64,000 nucleotides of DNA from Owenia fusiformis (GCA_903813345.2 CAIIXF020000011.1:34526166-34590165); one strand, 5' to 3'; shown: positions 12,101 through 23,041, counted from the stretch's first letter. Notes: a model not told the origin generated them from the letters alone. A program made the numbers and translations.

Positions 12101-15100
12101 TTTATGCTTACCTATTGCAACCTCTTACATGTGCCTTTTGCAGCCCTTTTAGACTTACCTATTGCAACCTCTTACATGTGCCGATTGCAACCTTTTTATG
12201 CTTACTTATTGCAACCTCTTACATGTGCCTATTGCAACCTTTTTATGCTTACCTATTGCAACCTCTTACATGTGCCGATTGCAACCTTTTTATGCTTACC
12301 TATTGCAACCTCTTACATGTGCCTTTTGCAGCCCTTTTAGACTTACCTATTGCAACCTCTTACATGTGCCTATTGCAACCTTTTTATGCTTACCTATTGC
12401 AACCTCTTACATGTGCCTATTGCAACCTTTTTATGCTTACCTATTGCAACCTCTTACATGTGCCTATTGTAACCTTTTTATGCTTACCTATTGCAACCTC
12501 TTACATGTGCCAATTGCAACCTTTTTATGCTTACCTATTGCAACCTCTTACATGTGCCTTTTGCAACTCTTTTATGCTTACCTATTGCAACCTCTTACAT
12601 GTGCCTTTTGCAACCTTTTTACGATTACCTATTGCAACCTCTTATATGTGCCTATTGCAACCTTTTTACGATTACCTATTGCAACCTCTTACATTGTGCC
12701 TTTTGCAACCTTTTTACGATTACCTATTGCAACCTCTTACATTGTGCCTTTTGCAACCTTTTTACGATTACCTATTGCAACCTCTTACATGTGCCTATTG
12801 CAACATTTTTATGCTTACCTATTGCAACCTCTTACATGTGCCTATTGCAGCCCTTTTACACTTACCTATTGCAACCTCTTACATGTGCCTATTGCAACCT
12901 TTTTACACTTACCTATTGCAACCTCTTACATGTGCCTATTGCAGCCCTTTTACACTTACCTATTGCAACCTCTTACATGTGCCTATTGCAACATTTTTAT
13001 GCTTACCTATTGCAACCTCTTACATGTGCCTATTGCAACCTTTTTACACTTACCTATTGCAACCTCTTACATGTGCCTATTGCAGTCCTTTTATGCTTAC
13101 CTATTGCACTCTCTTACATGTGCCTATTGCAGTCCTTTTACCCTTACCTATTGCAACCTCTTACATGTGCCTATTGCAGCCCTTTTACACTTACATATTG
13201 CAACCTCTTACATGTACCTATTGCAACCTTTTTACACTTACCTATTGCAACCTCTTACATGAGCCTATTGCAGCCCTTTTACACTTACCTATTGCAACCT
13301 CTTACATGTGCCTATTGCAACATTTTTACGCTTACCTATTGCAATCTCTTACATTGTACATGAGCCTATTGCAGCCCTTTTACACTTACCTATTGCAACC
13401 TCTTACATGTGCCTATTGCAACATTTTTAAGCTTACCTATTGCAATCTCTTACATGTGCCTATTGCAGCCCTTTTACGCTTACCTATTGCAACTCTTTCT
13501 GTTGGCTGGTAACTGAAGTCAAACTGGTTACGATAATAGCGTCGAAACACGCTTGTTTTTCCGACTTTGGCATCTCCTAAAACAATAAGTCATCAATTTA
13601 AAAAAAATTGGTTCTGTAATTGCAGGATTAGGAGAACAATAATTATCACCCACATGCATTCACCTTCTTTTCAAAAGCAGGTTAATTATTAATCAAGGTA
13701 TTCTGTGATATCTGATCAAAGACTGATAAAACATTATAAGTATGTTTTTATAATATTAACACTTATTCATGATATATTTGCTCGTGACTGATTAGTTTTC
13801 AAGTACTGTATATTGTAATTGTATGTTACTATTAACATATGGGTAAATGATTTGAATCCAAACAAGCTATTTGTTCATGAAAATGATGAAAATAAATGTC
13901 TTTATGACCAGGTGAGGACCTTGACAAACTTTAATGTATAAAGAGGAGCTTTTGGATAATGTTTGTTGTTGTTGTTTATTAGTAAAATTCACTACAAAGA
14001 TTTTTTTACACAGCTGCCCAAGCAAACATTACTGGCAGCTATTGATTATGTTTCTTATAGAAAGAAAAGGGAGGTTAAGAGAGTACATTTAAGTTTGTTC
14101 CACTGAAATTCCAACAAATGCATCTTATACATTTATGTCATTTATATGCTTCATGGAACTAATATGTCAAGTTCAAATTAATGTGCATGATATCTTTGAA
14201 GTTGCAAAGTATTAAAATTATTTATTTATTTGATATCAAATGATACATTCTGTCTTTTATAATAATGAAAACATATGGGATAAAGCCCACACGAAAGAAA
14301 CTCTCATATATTTTCAAGATAAAGTTACTTAATACAAATTATGGCTATACATGTGTATAAATTATATATGTATGTGGGCACTCGCGTGGCAGAAACATTT
14401 GCCTTCTTAACTGGTATGCAATGCATACGTGTTGTAAGAGTAATCCAGAATGTGACATGCTTATGAAATACACAACCGTGTGATTTCCTGTTATCCACGT
14501 CCTAGGATAGGAAGTTAAGAAACATCTAGATTTTAGATGTTAAGAATTTTTTGTAATTTCATGATTACCAATAATTATAATGAAAATAGTTCATGTTATT
14601 CATATTTTCATGAGGTATATTTACAAGTTATGATAAAATTCACTTGTTTTTTTAGTTCAAAATAAAAAAAATGATTTACTTGAAATAAAATAACATTTCC
14701 CCATCCTTCAAGATTGGGCTTCACGCTCAGATCAGAAAGTGAAATACCCTTTGACCATACCAAGATTGAAATTTTGCCAATTTTTCACCTCTTTGTGAAA
14801 GTGCAAACTGTTTCATCTGAAATATGAAGAATTCTCCCACTTACCTCAAAAAGACACTTAATAAAGAGGAAAAACAAAAATAAAAAAACGTTTTTTCTTG
14901 TCCTTGAAAATCTTTGATATCAAAATCAACATAAGCACGAGGATTGAATAGAAAATAGGGGATAGGGACTAAATACTTGGGGAATATCTATCAAATAAAT
15001 CTTTAGAATCACCTCCCCATTTTTCAGATTTTTTCAGCGGATGTGTAAGTTAACTGTGGAAACGGAAAGGAAAGCTAATCAAGCATTCATGTAGTGACCT

Positions 15101-18100
15101 GGCAGGTGTTTGTTTGATGAATTTAAAACATCCTCATTGACACACTCATTAGTGCAGTTGTTTGTGATTATTTTGTAATGAGAACAGCTAACTAATAATC
15201 AACCATCTATCTCTAGGGAAAAAGTACTCACTGATAATACGCTAAATGTATCATGATTAAATATCCCTATATTACTTCGTATTTGAGATTTCCACCAACT
15301 AAAAAGCTAAATATTTTTGCAAAATTTTAAAAGGATGTGATAATTGAATCTAATTTGCATTAAAAGATATTATTTGATATATACATGTGGAAATAAGTTG
15401 CAATGAATTCATATTAGTTATCTAATGCTCACAGATAATCGTTTTTTACAGGGCAGAATCCTTTCCATATATTCCCCCAGGTTTACTCTATTTCATAGTA
15501 TCATTTTTCTTGTCCTCATGAGAAAAATAATGAAATTAATCATATTTACTTTTCCATGAAATTATGAATAATCACTAACATGAACGCCCCCTAACCTGAA
15601 CGATAAAAGTCGTAGATGTTCGTCATTAAGCCTCTAATGTAAACTTCAACAAGATTATTTTCATTTTTAGTGGCAATAGACTTAATTAGTATACTTCAGA
15701 ACATCCTCAATATTGTAGATTCATTTCATTTATTTATTTATTTCACTTTGACATCATCTGTATAAGATACCTTGATATCAATAACATGTTATTTCTGTTA
15801 AAATCTATTTGAAACGTCATATTTGCTCATAATCATTGATAGGTCCTAGGCTTTCGTAGCATTATTAACAACCGTTATTTTATTGCACAAGTAGTGTGGT
15901 ATAATATGAAAAACATTCTACTTTTTTATAAAGGTCCTAAGCTTTAGGAGCATTATTAACAGCCTCTTCTCCCAAACAATGTTTCCTGTAGTGTTGTCCT
16001 CCCAGTGTGTCTTTGAAGGGGTGCCCTATATGGCACAGAAGGATTAACCAGTAGCTATTATGTTGTATAGTAAACATCTTTAAACATTTAGTTAAAATTA
16101 TTGATTGTACTCTTTAAAAGCAAAATATAGGTCTGTACCATTCTTACCCGACCCAATCCCTACCCTACACCCAGGTACTTCCTAAGCTAGATGGTGAAAG
16201 GGGGACCCAAGGACTTGAGTAGACTATACAATATATGCATGTGTGTATCTTTGCTTTAAGTTGCAACAATTCCACAATACATTCAACTTACCTAATACGC
16301 AAATCTTGAACTTGTGGGTTCTTTCCTCAATATTTGTTCCATTTGGCCCATCTTGAACATTAACTGAAATTAAAACAATGAGTTAGTTATTAGTCCGCAA
16401 TTGAAAATGTTTTCTTTTATGGGACTTAGTTAGTGAATCTGAATTTATTTTCACTGAATGACCCACGTTATCTAAATAAGAAGTCAACACCATCTGGTGG
16501 AGTGATGATGTTACAAAAAGTTGTTTTATGATGTATTTTGTGTATCTACATATTTGTAACATCAGCAACACATAAGTAAACTATCTGGAACTTTAAACTC
16601 TGACTGCAATTCATTCCTGAATCTACAATAAGAACATTCTTTGTTAAGATAAATGAACAAATAACATTACTTTTGTACTACATATATGCTAATAGCTCAA
16701 TCCAGATAGAAGAAACGGATTTATTTTCTTCCTAAAGTCCAGATTCACACAAAGATATGCTCCCAAAATTCTCTATACATTCTAGTTTTTTTATTCAGGA
16801 TAATTCCAATCAACCAAAATAAGCATAGATTTAGTAGTCATTTTTTCACAACCATACTGATTTTATAAGGCATACATGTAAGTAGACCTTGATATACCAT
16901 ATTCTCTCTAATGAGCGCACAGTACACTTCCCAAGTTGAAATTTAAATGGGCAAGATATTGAGAGATTTTAATAAGTGCACAATCATCTTTTTTAGTTGT
17001 AATCACTAAGGTTTACATACTATACAGCTCTTGTATTTCTTTTTCTGCATTAAATGTAATCATCATTCGATAACTATTGTGTAAATAATCGAAACTAATA
17101 CAATTATCTTCATTTTTTGAGACCATGTTCATCATTAAAGTCGCATGTGCACTCATCAGAGAGAATATGGTAAGCAACATTTTTCATTAAGTTGACAAAA
17201 TGAAGCTCTTCCATAGGCCTTAGAATATATATAAAAAAAATGAGTCTGAGTCCCATAAAAAAGTATCTTCTACTTTGGACCCTAAGAATCACTATGGCCT
17301 TTTAAATGTCAAACGCCCTAAAATAGACTACTTTCTTGCCCAGTGCTCTCCTTATGGCAAAATTACTCACAGGAACAACGGACTGACAGGTTGGAAGAGT
17401 TTACCTGTTCAGACCAAAAGTAGCCAGTCTCTGGACTGACTTCTAATTAGTAGCCAGTCCAGACTGGTTCTTGTCAGTCCAGGAAAAAAAGAAATACCAG
17501 ATGTAGGTAACATTCAATTTTTACATTCATGTACTTATGCTGATCTTCCTCATTCTGAGCGATCAGATTATACTTCTACAAGACTGTAAAACACATCGAA
17601 TTTGCTTGCATGTATAATTTTGTAGAGTCAGTGGCGGATATTTTGAATTACAAAATATGTCACTTTTGCCATGTTTCAGAAACTCTATTATCGCCCACTT
17701 GATTTTTTGGGAAATTCAAATTTTTCTAATTTATTCTTTAATATTTGGTCTTTCCTTGGTATTTCTTGAACTTTGTGAAGTGGGTTGGGGGCTTAATACA
17801 GCGATTACCAAACCTAATTTCTTAATAAATATCATAACACATTTCCTGTATACTCTACAAAAATACGCTAGGTGCGCTTACACCCCCTTAGCACGAACTT
17901 GGTATTTCGTTACGTCACTTCCGTGTTTAAATGGATTTGTTTCAGTCACATTTTCATAGGGCTGAAAACGTTATTTCATCATGTTTAGGGTCATTCTGAC
18001 CATAAACATTGTGATCCTGGACCTGTAAACGGTATTTGGAACTAGTGGAATTGACTGGAGGTCAAAACAGAACTCTGTTATCTTTGTTCAAAAAATGTCT

Positions 18101-19147
18101 AAAAATGCAAAAAAAAATTTCACTTCCTGTTTTGTCATTTCCTGTTAAGGTACAGCTGGAAAGTAACATTTTGGTAAAAAATTGCTATACCTGCACATGT
18201 TATTTTCTGGTACAAAATAAAGTATGAAGGCATGTATCAATTTCCTTGCTTTTTTCAGGAAAGTATCATTACATTGTCTTCTTTTAGAATATCTGGTAGG
18301 CGTTCAAAGGGAACTCCAGGGAATTCTGATATTTCACACTTCCTGTTTTTCCAAATTTTCTTTCAAAGTTTCCAGACAACACAGGAGCTATCATTGACCT
18401 GTTTCCAGGTTTACTAAAAGAAGACAGTGTAATGATACTTTCCTGAAAAAAGCAAGGAAATACACACATGCCTTCATATTTAATTATGTACCAGAAAATA
18501 ACATGTGCAGGTATAGCAATTTTTTACCAAAATGTTACTTTCCAGCTGAACCTTAAGTTCCATAGCACCTTAATCGAACTTCGACCAAAAGAGCCATAAG
18601 AAACAAAAAGACCTCGTTCTGCCAACTAACCCAGACAATCGGCGGTTCCAATATATTAGAAGTTACATTTTGAGTTCTAGAATGCATTGAGGTAGGTTTC
18701 TTAAGTGGAAGGGGTGTAGATAATTCTCTCAAGTTGTAATAGTACAGGCAAATGTATGCACTCAGTACAGGACTATAGTCATGGAACGGGATAAGTGAAA
18801 TGGACTCTAGACGTATGGACACATTTGTTTTCTACAAAATAAGACTGAAGGCTGGTCATGAGGTATTTGCCATTCCAGAGCCGTTTTAGTCAAAATTGGA
18901 AAATATCTCTGTTTCACTCCTTGAGAATCTTTCTAACATTTTTTCAGTGACATGCCTCCTATGCTTATGGATATGAGATCGGTTCGAAAACGAAACTCGG
19001 ATTAGATCTACAGGTCTAGTCTATCAATGATGAGTATGAAATCTTTTTCGATGTGAATTCTGTCAGAATCGCCGTTAGACGAGAGTAAGAAACACGACAG
19101 AGTCATATCTATATACCTGCATTGCGGCTACTACATCCAGAACCCAT
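3157..19147 (-). CDS. Myristoylated Ras/Rab-like GTPase with long G4-G5 insert
   Basis: Coding exons in transcript order are 19117-19147, 16292-16363, 13484-13576, 9968-10093, 9243-9442, 6486-7063, 4774-4963, 4258-4458, 3643-3735 and 3157-3501. All phases join cleanly to give 642 residues. GTPase motifs are the P-loop GDAKVGKTS (35-43), switch I with Thr60, switch II WDLPGEE (85-91), G4 NKYD (170-173) and G5 SAK (371-373). The start MGSGCSS fits N-myristoylation at Gly2 with a neighbouring Cys5 for palmitoylation, and there is no C-terminal prenylation cysteine (the protein ends in Trp). Between G4 and G5, exon 6 adds a charged helical stretch and an Asn/Asp repeat. A lysine tract (about 393-412) follows G5, then a C-terminal region of about 210 residues that I do not recognise. 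The catalytic glutamine position (DxxGQ) is Glu90. The exon 7 donor GTTGGT is weak. A possible polyadenylation signal lies near 2789-2794. The family is inferred from motifs, and I cannot name an orthologue. Confidence 0.87.
3776..3798 (-). promoter_or_regulatory. Duplicated decoy 3' splice site
   Basis: On the minus strand the real acceptor of exon 9 (TTTCAG|TGTGAGGATGATG at 3735) has a second copy 56 bases upstream in the intron, with the same exon bases. Using the decoy would add 56 bases and meet a TGA within 12 codons. Confidence 0.55.
4655..4692 (+). repeat. AATAC pentanucleotide microsatellite
   Basis: About seven AATAC units sit in the intron between GTPase exons 7 and 8 side by side with ATG-flanking unique DNA. 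A further AATACAATAC lies at 4751-4760 next to the exon 7 donor. Confidence 0.85.
4774..4963 (-). CDS. Exon 7 of the GTPase: G5 motif and lysine tract
   Basis: The exon starts after TTTTACAG, completes a split Ser367 and encodes VMVSAK, the G5 guanine-binding loop, followed by a helix (VHAAIQALVRHLLELK) as in the last helix of Ras-like folds. A Lys-rich tract of about 20 residues comes next and could bind acidic lipids or act as a nuclear signal. The donor reads GAG|GTTGGT, which is weak. Read-through would add Val-Gly and a stop (4765), so a short isoform is possible. Confidence 0.82.
5260..5429. mobile_element. MITE with CAGTAAAACCTG ends, copy 1
   Basis: The left end is CAGTAAAACCTG and the right end AGGTTTAACTG, its imperfect reverse complement. 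The interior has repeated TAGTGAACACCT motifs. It shares clear sequence with 42749-42911. It sits in the intron between GTPase exons 6 and 7. Short TA-targeting MITEs of the Tc1/mariner type often have this form, but that assignment is inference. Confidence 0.7.
6050..6182 (+). repeat. Dispersed repeat family A, copy 1
   Basis: This is one of four copies of a 130-150 bp unit that starts near TGCAAAATGTCACCACC and runs to TTGGAGACTATAACAATATGT. The others are at 7618-7752, 51550-51697 and 60672-60795. No internal RNA polymerase III boxes were identified. Confidence 0.65.
6486..7063 (-). CDS. Exon 6 of the GTPase: the G4-G5 insert
   Basis: This 578-bp exon encodes residues 175-366 and follows directly after the G4 motif. 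About 40 residues of Glu/Arg/Lys-rich sequence, likely a coiled coil, come first. Then come about 12 imperfect repeats around V-N-D-D-K/N, a Thr-rich stretch, and a tail with SIFADLYEEG that may return to the GTPase fold. In ordinary Rab proteins G4 and G5 are about 30 residues apart, while here they are about 197 apart. The repeat is visible in DNA as runs of the 12-mer GTCATCATTGAC on the plus strand (about 6720-6900), so the insert grew by codon-phase slippage or unequal exchange. Confidence 0.85.
7618..7752 (+). repeat. Dispersed repeat family A, copy 2
   Basis: It carries AAAATGTCACCACCTGCCAT near its start and AGTTGGAGACCATAAGAATAT near its end, in the same order as copy 1, with an ACACTGAACACC-rich centre. 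It lies in the GTPase intron between exons 5 and 6. Confidence 0.65.
8416..8610. mobile_element. MITE with CAGGCCCGTAGCC ends
   Basis: The 13 terminal bases are exact inverted repeats (CAGGCCCGTAGCC and GGCTACGGGCCTG), extended inward by G- and C-runs. The element is flanked on both sides by TTATA (8411-8415 and 8611-8615), a likely target-site duplication. It lies in the intron between GTPase exons 5 and 6. Confidence 0.85.
9626..9957. repeat. 124-bp tandem repeat
   Basis: Two full 124-bp units start with GGTATATAAC at 9692 and 9816, a third begins at 9940, and a partial unit end precedes the first. The array stops about 10 bases from the donor of GTPase exon 4. Confidence 0.8.
10446..10970. 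mobile_element. piggyBac-like MITE flanked by TTAA
   Basis: Inverted ends of about 23 bp (AGGGATATTTCTTGCAAGCC on the left, one mismatch on the right) are bounded by TTAA at 10446-10449-type and 10967-10970 positions. TTAA target sites are the hallmark of piggyBac-type transposition. There is no transposase, so it is non-autonomous. It lies between GTPase exons 3 and 4. Confidence 0.75.
11203..13494 (-). repeat. Minisatellite built from a 5' splice site
   Basis: The distal part is a 23-bp unit (CCTATTRCAACCTCTTACATGTG on the plus strand, variants joined) and the proximal part is a 47-bp dimer in which a second half carries CTTTTTATGCTTA or TTTTACACTTA. On the minus strand each dimer contains GCAATAGGTAAGC/T, the exact exon-intron junction of GTPase exon 3 at 13483/13484. 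I count about 35 such donor-like copies. The last unit is the real splice site, 47 bases from its nearest copy. Long plus-strand open frames across the array result from the repeat and are not genes. Confidence 0.95.
13484..13576 (-). CDS. Exon 3 of the GTPase: P-loop and switch I
   Basis: The exon begins after TTTTAG with codon 2 of the split Gly35, encodes the Lys-Thr of the P-loop and switch I up to Ile65, and ends GCAATAG followed by GTAAGC. That donor is the first, and presumably founding, copy of the motif repeated through the adjacent minisatellite on the intron side. Confidence 0.88.
   Translation of the reverse strand, partial: EMPKSEKQACFDAIIVTSLTSVTSQQKELQ
13580..16290. other. Intron of the GTPase gene, nothing recognised
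   Basis: This is the intron between GTPase exons 2 and 3. It is AT-rich, with homopolymer and TTTATTTATT runs around 15730. No exon, RNA gene or complete mobile element was seen. Confidence 0.5.
18145..18556. mobile_element. Foldback element with 146-bp arms, TTAA-flanked
   Basis: The left arm, 18145-18290, is matched in reverse complement by 18411-18556 at high identity. The outer ends read TTAAGGTACAGCTGGAAAG and its near-complement ending TTAA. The spacer is about 120 bp. Two opposed open frames inside translate to almost the same start (PCFFQESIITLSSF) because each arm carries the same sequence. It lies in GTPase intron 1. Confidence 0.8.
19117..19147 (-). CDS. Exon 1 of the GTPase: lipidation signal
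   Basis: This exon holds 31 coding bases, ATG to a GTATAT donor, and encodes residues 1-10 plus the first base of Val11. It was chosen because it is in phase with the next exon and gives Gly2, Cys5 and Ser6, which match the myristoyl-transferase consensus (Gly at 2, small residue at 6). TAG codons lie upstream in the same region, so no longer N-terminus was found. Further 5' untranslated exons are possible. Confidence 0.7.
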
Positions 19148-19227
19148 TCTACTACACCATGTCTCTGTAAACTAACAAATGTTAAATGATTTCTTGATCC
19201 TCCATTTTTATCGCCATAACAAAACTG

Positions 19228-19241
19228 TGACGACGTCATCG
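19228..19241. promoter_or_regulatory. CRE/ATF-like site upstream of the GTPase
   Basis: GTGACGACGTCATC contains ACGTCA within a near-palindromic ATGACGTCG, about 85 bases upstream of the GTPase ATG at 19147. ATF/CREB proteins bind TGACGTCA-type sites. A role here is inference from position only. Confidence 0.35.
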
Positions 19242-19457
19242 AAACAGGTGCTTTGGACTAGATCCCATTGGCCAATCAAAAAAGTTATTTTCTGATTTGG
19301 TTTGTGGCTATACATTATGTCGCCTTAGCGAATGCCAAATTTAATATGAGAACTTGTACGTACCTGAACATGGTCTTATTGTGATTTGTGACCCCTAAGG
19401 ATTACCACCCTCATTGAATTTGATGCGGGCAAGTAAATGCTACGAGGCTACATATAG

Positions 19458-19649
19458 TCACTGTTCCACAGCTGGAATGATGACTCTAACTTCAGTTTAT
19501 TAGTGGCATTCGAGATGGTGGCCAAAATTCTTTCGTTTACGATAAACCTCCGATTTCAGCTAAAGTTGAATCTGGATTTCAAATGTTTCGCCATGCATGG
19601 CTTGAATGGTACTAACTGCAGTTAGAGTCATCCAGCTGTGGAACAGTGA
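19458..19649. mobile_element. MITE with TCACTGTTCCACAGCTGG ends
   Basis: The ends TCACTGTTCCACAGCTGG...AGTCATCCAGCTG..AACAGTGA are inverted copies over about 30 bp, with a short insertion in the left arm, giving a 192-bp element. It lies about 300 bp upstream of the GTPase start. Confidence 0.8.
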
Positions 19650-20539
19650 TAACCGGGCAGTGATAGTGTAAAGAGTAAAGGGCATCAAAACGGCAGGCAA
19701 AAAGGCAAGGCTGAGTTAAAAACTGTGTATTGGGGAGAAAACTTACATATTTTGGCTCCATGAAATATCTAAAATGTCCGTTAAAAATGTCTTGTTTATC
19801 CGTGCTGTTGATTTAGGTACACATTTTGAGACACCCTGTATATCTATTTTCCGTTTCAGCGGAGGAAGAGAAGGTGGGAGTAACGCGCTTACAAGGGCTT
19901 TCGGTACAAGGTAACAACAAGAAAAACATCAATTTGCTCCCATGTTAGGCTTAATTAGGCTTAATTTATAATTGATACCCCCGAGTCAGGCTATTACTAA
20001 GACACGAAACCCCGGAGCTGACCGATGGAATTGTTAAATGTAGGAAGAGAAACTGAGGAATTACAAAAACATAGTATACTGTATACATATCAAAAGTTCA
20101 AACAGTTATCTCGTAGAACCACAAAACCTGTGATGACTACATCAATTTCATTCAAGTACCATAATTTGCTCGCCCAACCAAGACCCAATGTCAATAAATG
20201 ACATACCATTGGAAAGAGGAGACACATGTCTTTATGGTTCATTGAATGAAATCAATGCTGTTATCACTGGTTTTATGCTTTTCCAAGATAACTATTTGTT
20301 GCGTTTTTTTATACGCACTGAACATACAGTAATAGGCCTACCAAAGTTATTGTATTTATCTTTTTTATTTCACGTTAGATTCACAGCCGCACTATTTGTG
20401 ATCAATTATACCGCTGATGTTGCTGTATATACTGTAAGTTGACGATGAGACTGAATCATATGATTTTTAATTATGACTGTTCAGTTATCAATCCATTGTC
20501 GAAGTATCACCTTGATACCCTGGATTTTTTGAGCTTGTA

Positions 20540-20800
20540 ACTGAGGTGCCACTGGCGGATCTGGGGGGGAGGTCGCGTTGGGCCAAAAAAGGCCTTAATG
20601 CCCCAAAAAGTGGGCCTTTTTGGTCATTACTGGGCCTTTTAAGGCCTTGTTTTCCAAATTCAGGCCACATTTTGAAGAAAATGGGCCTCAAAATTTCAAA
20701 TTTGGGCCCACTTTTGGGTTTTAAGCCCGGGCCCAACATTTTTTCTCTGACCTCAAAGTTGCCCTCCCCCCTTTCTTGGTTTCCAGACCCACCTTAAATA
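20540..20800. repeat. G/C-run-rich repeat, type unknown
   Basis: It begins with CACTGGCGGATCTGGGGGG, and related starts (CAGTGGCGGAT) occur at 17633 and 61447. It contains many GGCCTTTT/AAGGCC blocks in both orientations. No clean terminal repeat was found. Confidence 0.4.
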
Positions 20801-20843
20801 ACCTCACATCTCTCGTTCGCATTATGTATCCCTGACCGTAACA

Positions 20844-20873
20844 TTTGTATCACAAAAATGTTTGTGATACAAA
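20844..20873. repeat. Perfect 13-bp hairpin
   Basis: TTTGTATCACAAA, a four-base loop, then TTTGTGATACAAA, the exact reverse complement. Isolated in intergenic DNA. Confidence 0.7.
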
Positions 20874-21459
20874 AGTTTGTGGATTATTGTCACAGTGTAA
20901 TTCTAAAATCTGTAGCAGTTTCAGAATATCACAATCAAAATCATTTCAATTCTATTTACTAATATTAGAATGTAACAATTTTAGTGAATATCTTGCCGGT
21001 TTGGAAAATAGGTTAACTAACTTAACTAAGTCAGTGAAATCAGTCCCCACAGAGTAGAATACATGTATACCTTATATATTATCACAAATGACCTTACGTG
21101 TCACAAAATATTTTGGAAACTGGTCGTTTTAATTATTAAGCCTCACGAGTGTATGATAATTACGTTTTCCGTTTTTATGGGCGTTTTGAATCCTAATTAG
21201 GGCAGATTCCCTTTGTTATTATTAACACCAACGCGCAAACATGTGCATTATAATCTTTGTAATAGTTGGGTCTGCTATCAAATCACAAACAAATTGCTAT
21301 TTATTATCATTTACTGTTTTTTATTATGATTAATATATTTGTTTTCATAGTTTCCTGCACATAGGACTAGAAAACATAATTTCGAGAAATAGATTATTAT
21401 TGTTTAGGGGAAACGGCGACACCGAAAATCATGTGTTCATTCAAATTATAATAGTACTA

Positions 21460-22266
21460 CAGAAACTGCTTAGTGGAACACCTCACAAGTGGAACAGGCT
21501 TTTGAAAGCCCTGTAGTCCATTGATTCCATATACACTCCCCTCCATAAGTTTGGCAACCTTTTTTCTCCATTGAACTACGTGTTAAAGCCTCTTTACGTT
21601 TGAATTTTTATTTACTTAACCGGCGATGAAATAACTTATAATATTAATGGAAACGTAATTTGACTTTATTTCCAATACCTCCAAATTTTCTCAATTTTTT
21701 TCCTCAATTACAATAGGTCGAAAATTGATGATAAATTTGATGAATTTTTGAAAATCGTCATTCCCATATAATCCAATGGGCCTCCTGTGTTATTTCAATG
21801 GGAGAAGTATTTTGAAAAACAATTTTGACTTTAAAGCCCTATAACGTTGTTGAACCTGAAGAAACATATCAATTTTTCGTTAAATAAAGTTAGCAAATTC
21901 AATTACCTGCCTAACTCGTATTTTTTGCAAGGACTCGGATGGATGGATATTCTGTCATATGACTTGCGGCAAACCTACCATTTCCCATTGGTTAACATGG
22001 GAATGTCGATTTTCCAAAATTCATCAAATTCATCATCAATTTTCGACCTACTGTAACTGAGGAAAAAATTGAGAAAATTTGGAGGTATTGGAATTAAAGT
22101 CAAGTTACGTTTCCATCAATAGTATAAGTATTTTCATCGCAGGTTAAGTAAATAAGGTTGCCAAACTTATGGAGGGGAGTGTAAATGAACCTCTGTAAGT
22201 GGAACACCTCGCAAGTAGAACACTTTTTGTGGTCCCAAGGGTGCTCCACTTACACGGGTTCTACTG
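21460..22266. mobile_element. MITE interrupted by a nested foldback element
   Basis: The left part (21460-21531) has CAGAAACTGCTTAGTGGAACACC and the right part (22184-22266) ends with GGTGCTCCACTTACACGGGTTCTACTG, its imperfect complement. The two halves were one element before the 650-bp insertion described next. Confidence 0.65.
21532..22183. mobile_element. Tc1/mariner-like foldback element, 650 bp
   Basis: Exact inverted ends CACTCCCCTCCATAAGTTTGG continue inward with strong symmetry over most of the element, so the two halves are near mirror copies. TA flanks both sides, as expected for Tc1/mariner targets. An open frame at 21847-22056 only reflects the arm. A shorter degraded relative is at 30929-31122. 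Confidence 0.85.
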
Positions 22267-23041
22267 TAATAATGGTAGTGGTAGGTTCAGTAACAATTGC
22301 ATTAGAATGAATAATTAGCCTATTTCCACATGCGCATGGGCGGCAGTTTGCAAGCGCATATTTAAATTACCGCAAGTTATGAGCGAGGGGTGCACGTCTG
22401 GGGTGCACGTAGGTACAAGCGTCTTTGGTAGCTGGTAAAGGCATTTACCATTGATAGACGTATAGTTTTAAGCACTTACTATGAATCCAGGAATTTAAGA
22501 TCGAGATTCATCCCCCACTCTCTGTGCACCAAGGAATTTTTATTCCTTCCAATCCATAGAATTTCAAAACATGGTCAATCCTACTATCTATTCAGGTGCC
22601 TGAAGGCTGCAAGTAGGCCTAATTCTTAATGATTTCAGTTTTGTTTTGTATTTTTAGACAAAATCTCGTGTTATGTTTCGGTTCCAAAAATGAACATTGG
22701 CCTATGACATGCTTTAAACCTTTAAGGGCTGTGTGGAATTTCAACCAAAATTTCATACATTTTAAATTTTCAATTATCACTATGACTATTATAAATTTTG
22801 GAAAACTGAACCATGAATTTCGAAAACTTGTGCACAAAAGTTTTAGTTAGCTATCTTAATTTGTGCCCTCATTTAAGGATTTCTTCATCCACCCCTGTAT
22901 ACCTTGTTGAACAATTAGCAGACTTCACACACATGTCACTTTGTTATTATTACATTAACCCCACTGTTTTTTCAATAGCGTCAAATAGTGGATCTTCTTT
23001 ATTTGTCCTGGTCCCGATCCAATTAAACGTTGCAATTCTGG

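Noticed and set aside
11203-13494. CRISPR-like array
   Set aside because: Units are head to tail with no unique spacers, the host is eukaryotic, and the unit matches an adjacent splice site. The same applies to the other three arrays.
11175-13512. Long plus-strand open frames of up to 491 codons in several overlapping frames
   Set aside because: All are translations of the minisatellite. Near-identical peptides appear in three frames, and the real coding strand at the edge is minus.
17657-17959. 100-codon plus-strand open frame
   Set aside because: It is antisense within GTPase intron 1, hydrophobic and low in complexity, with no support.
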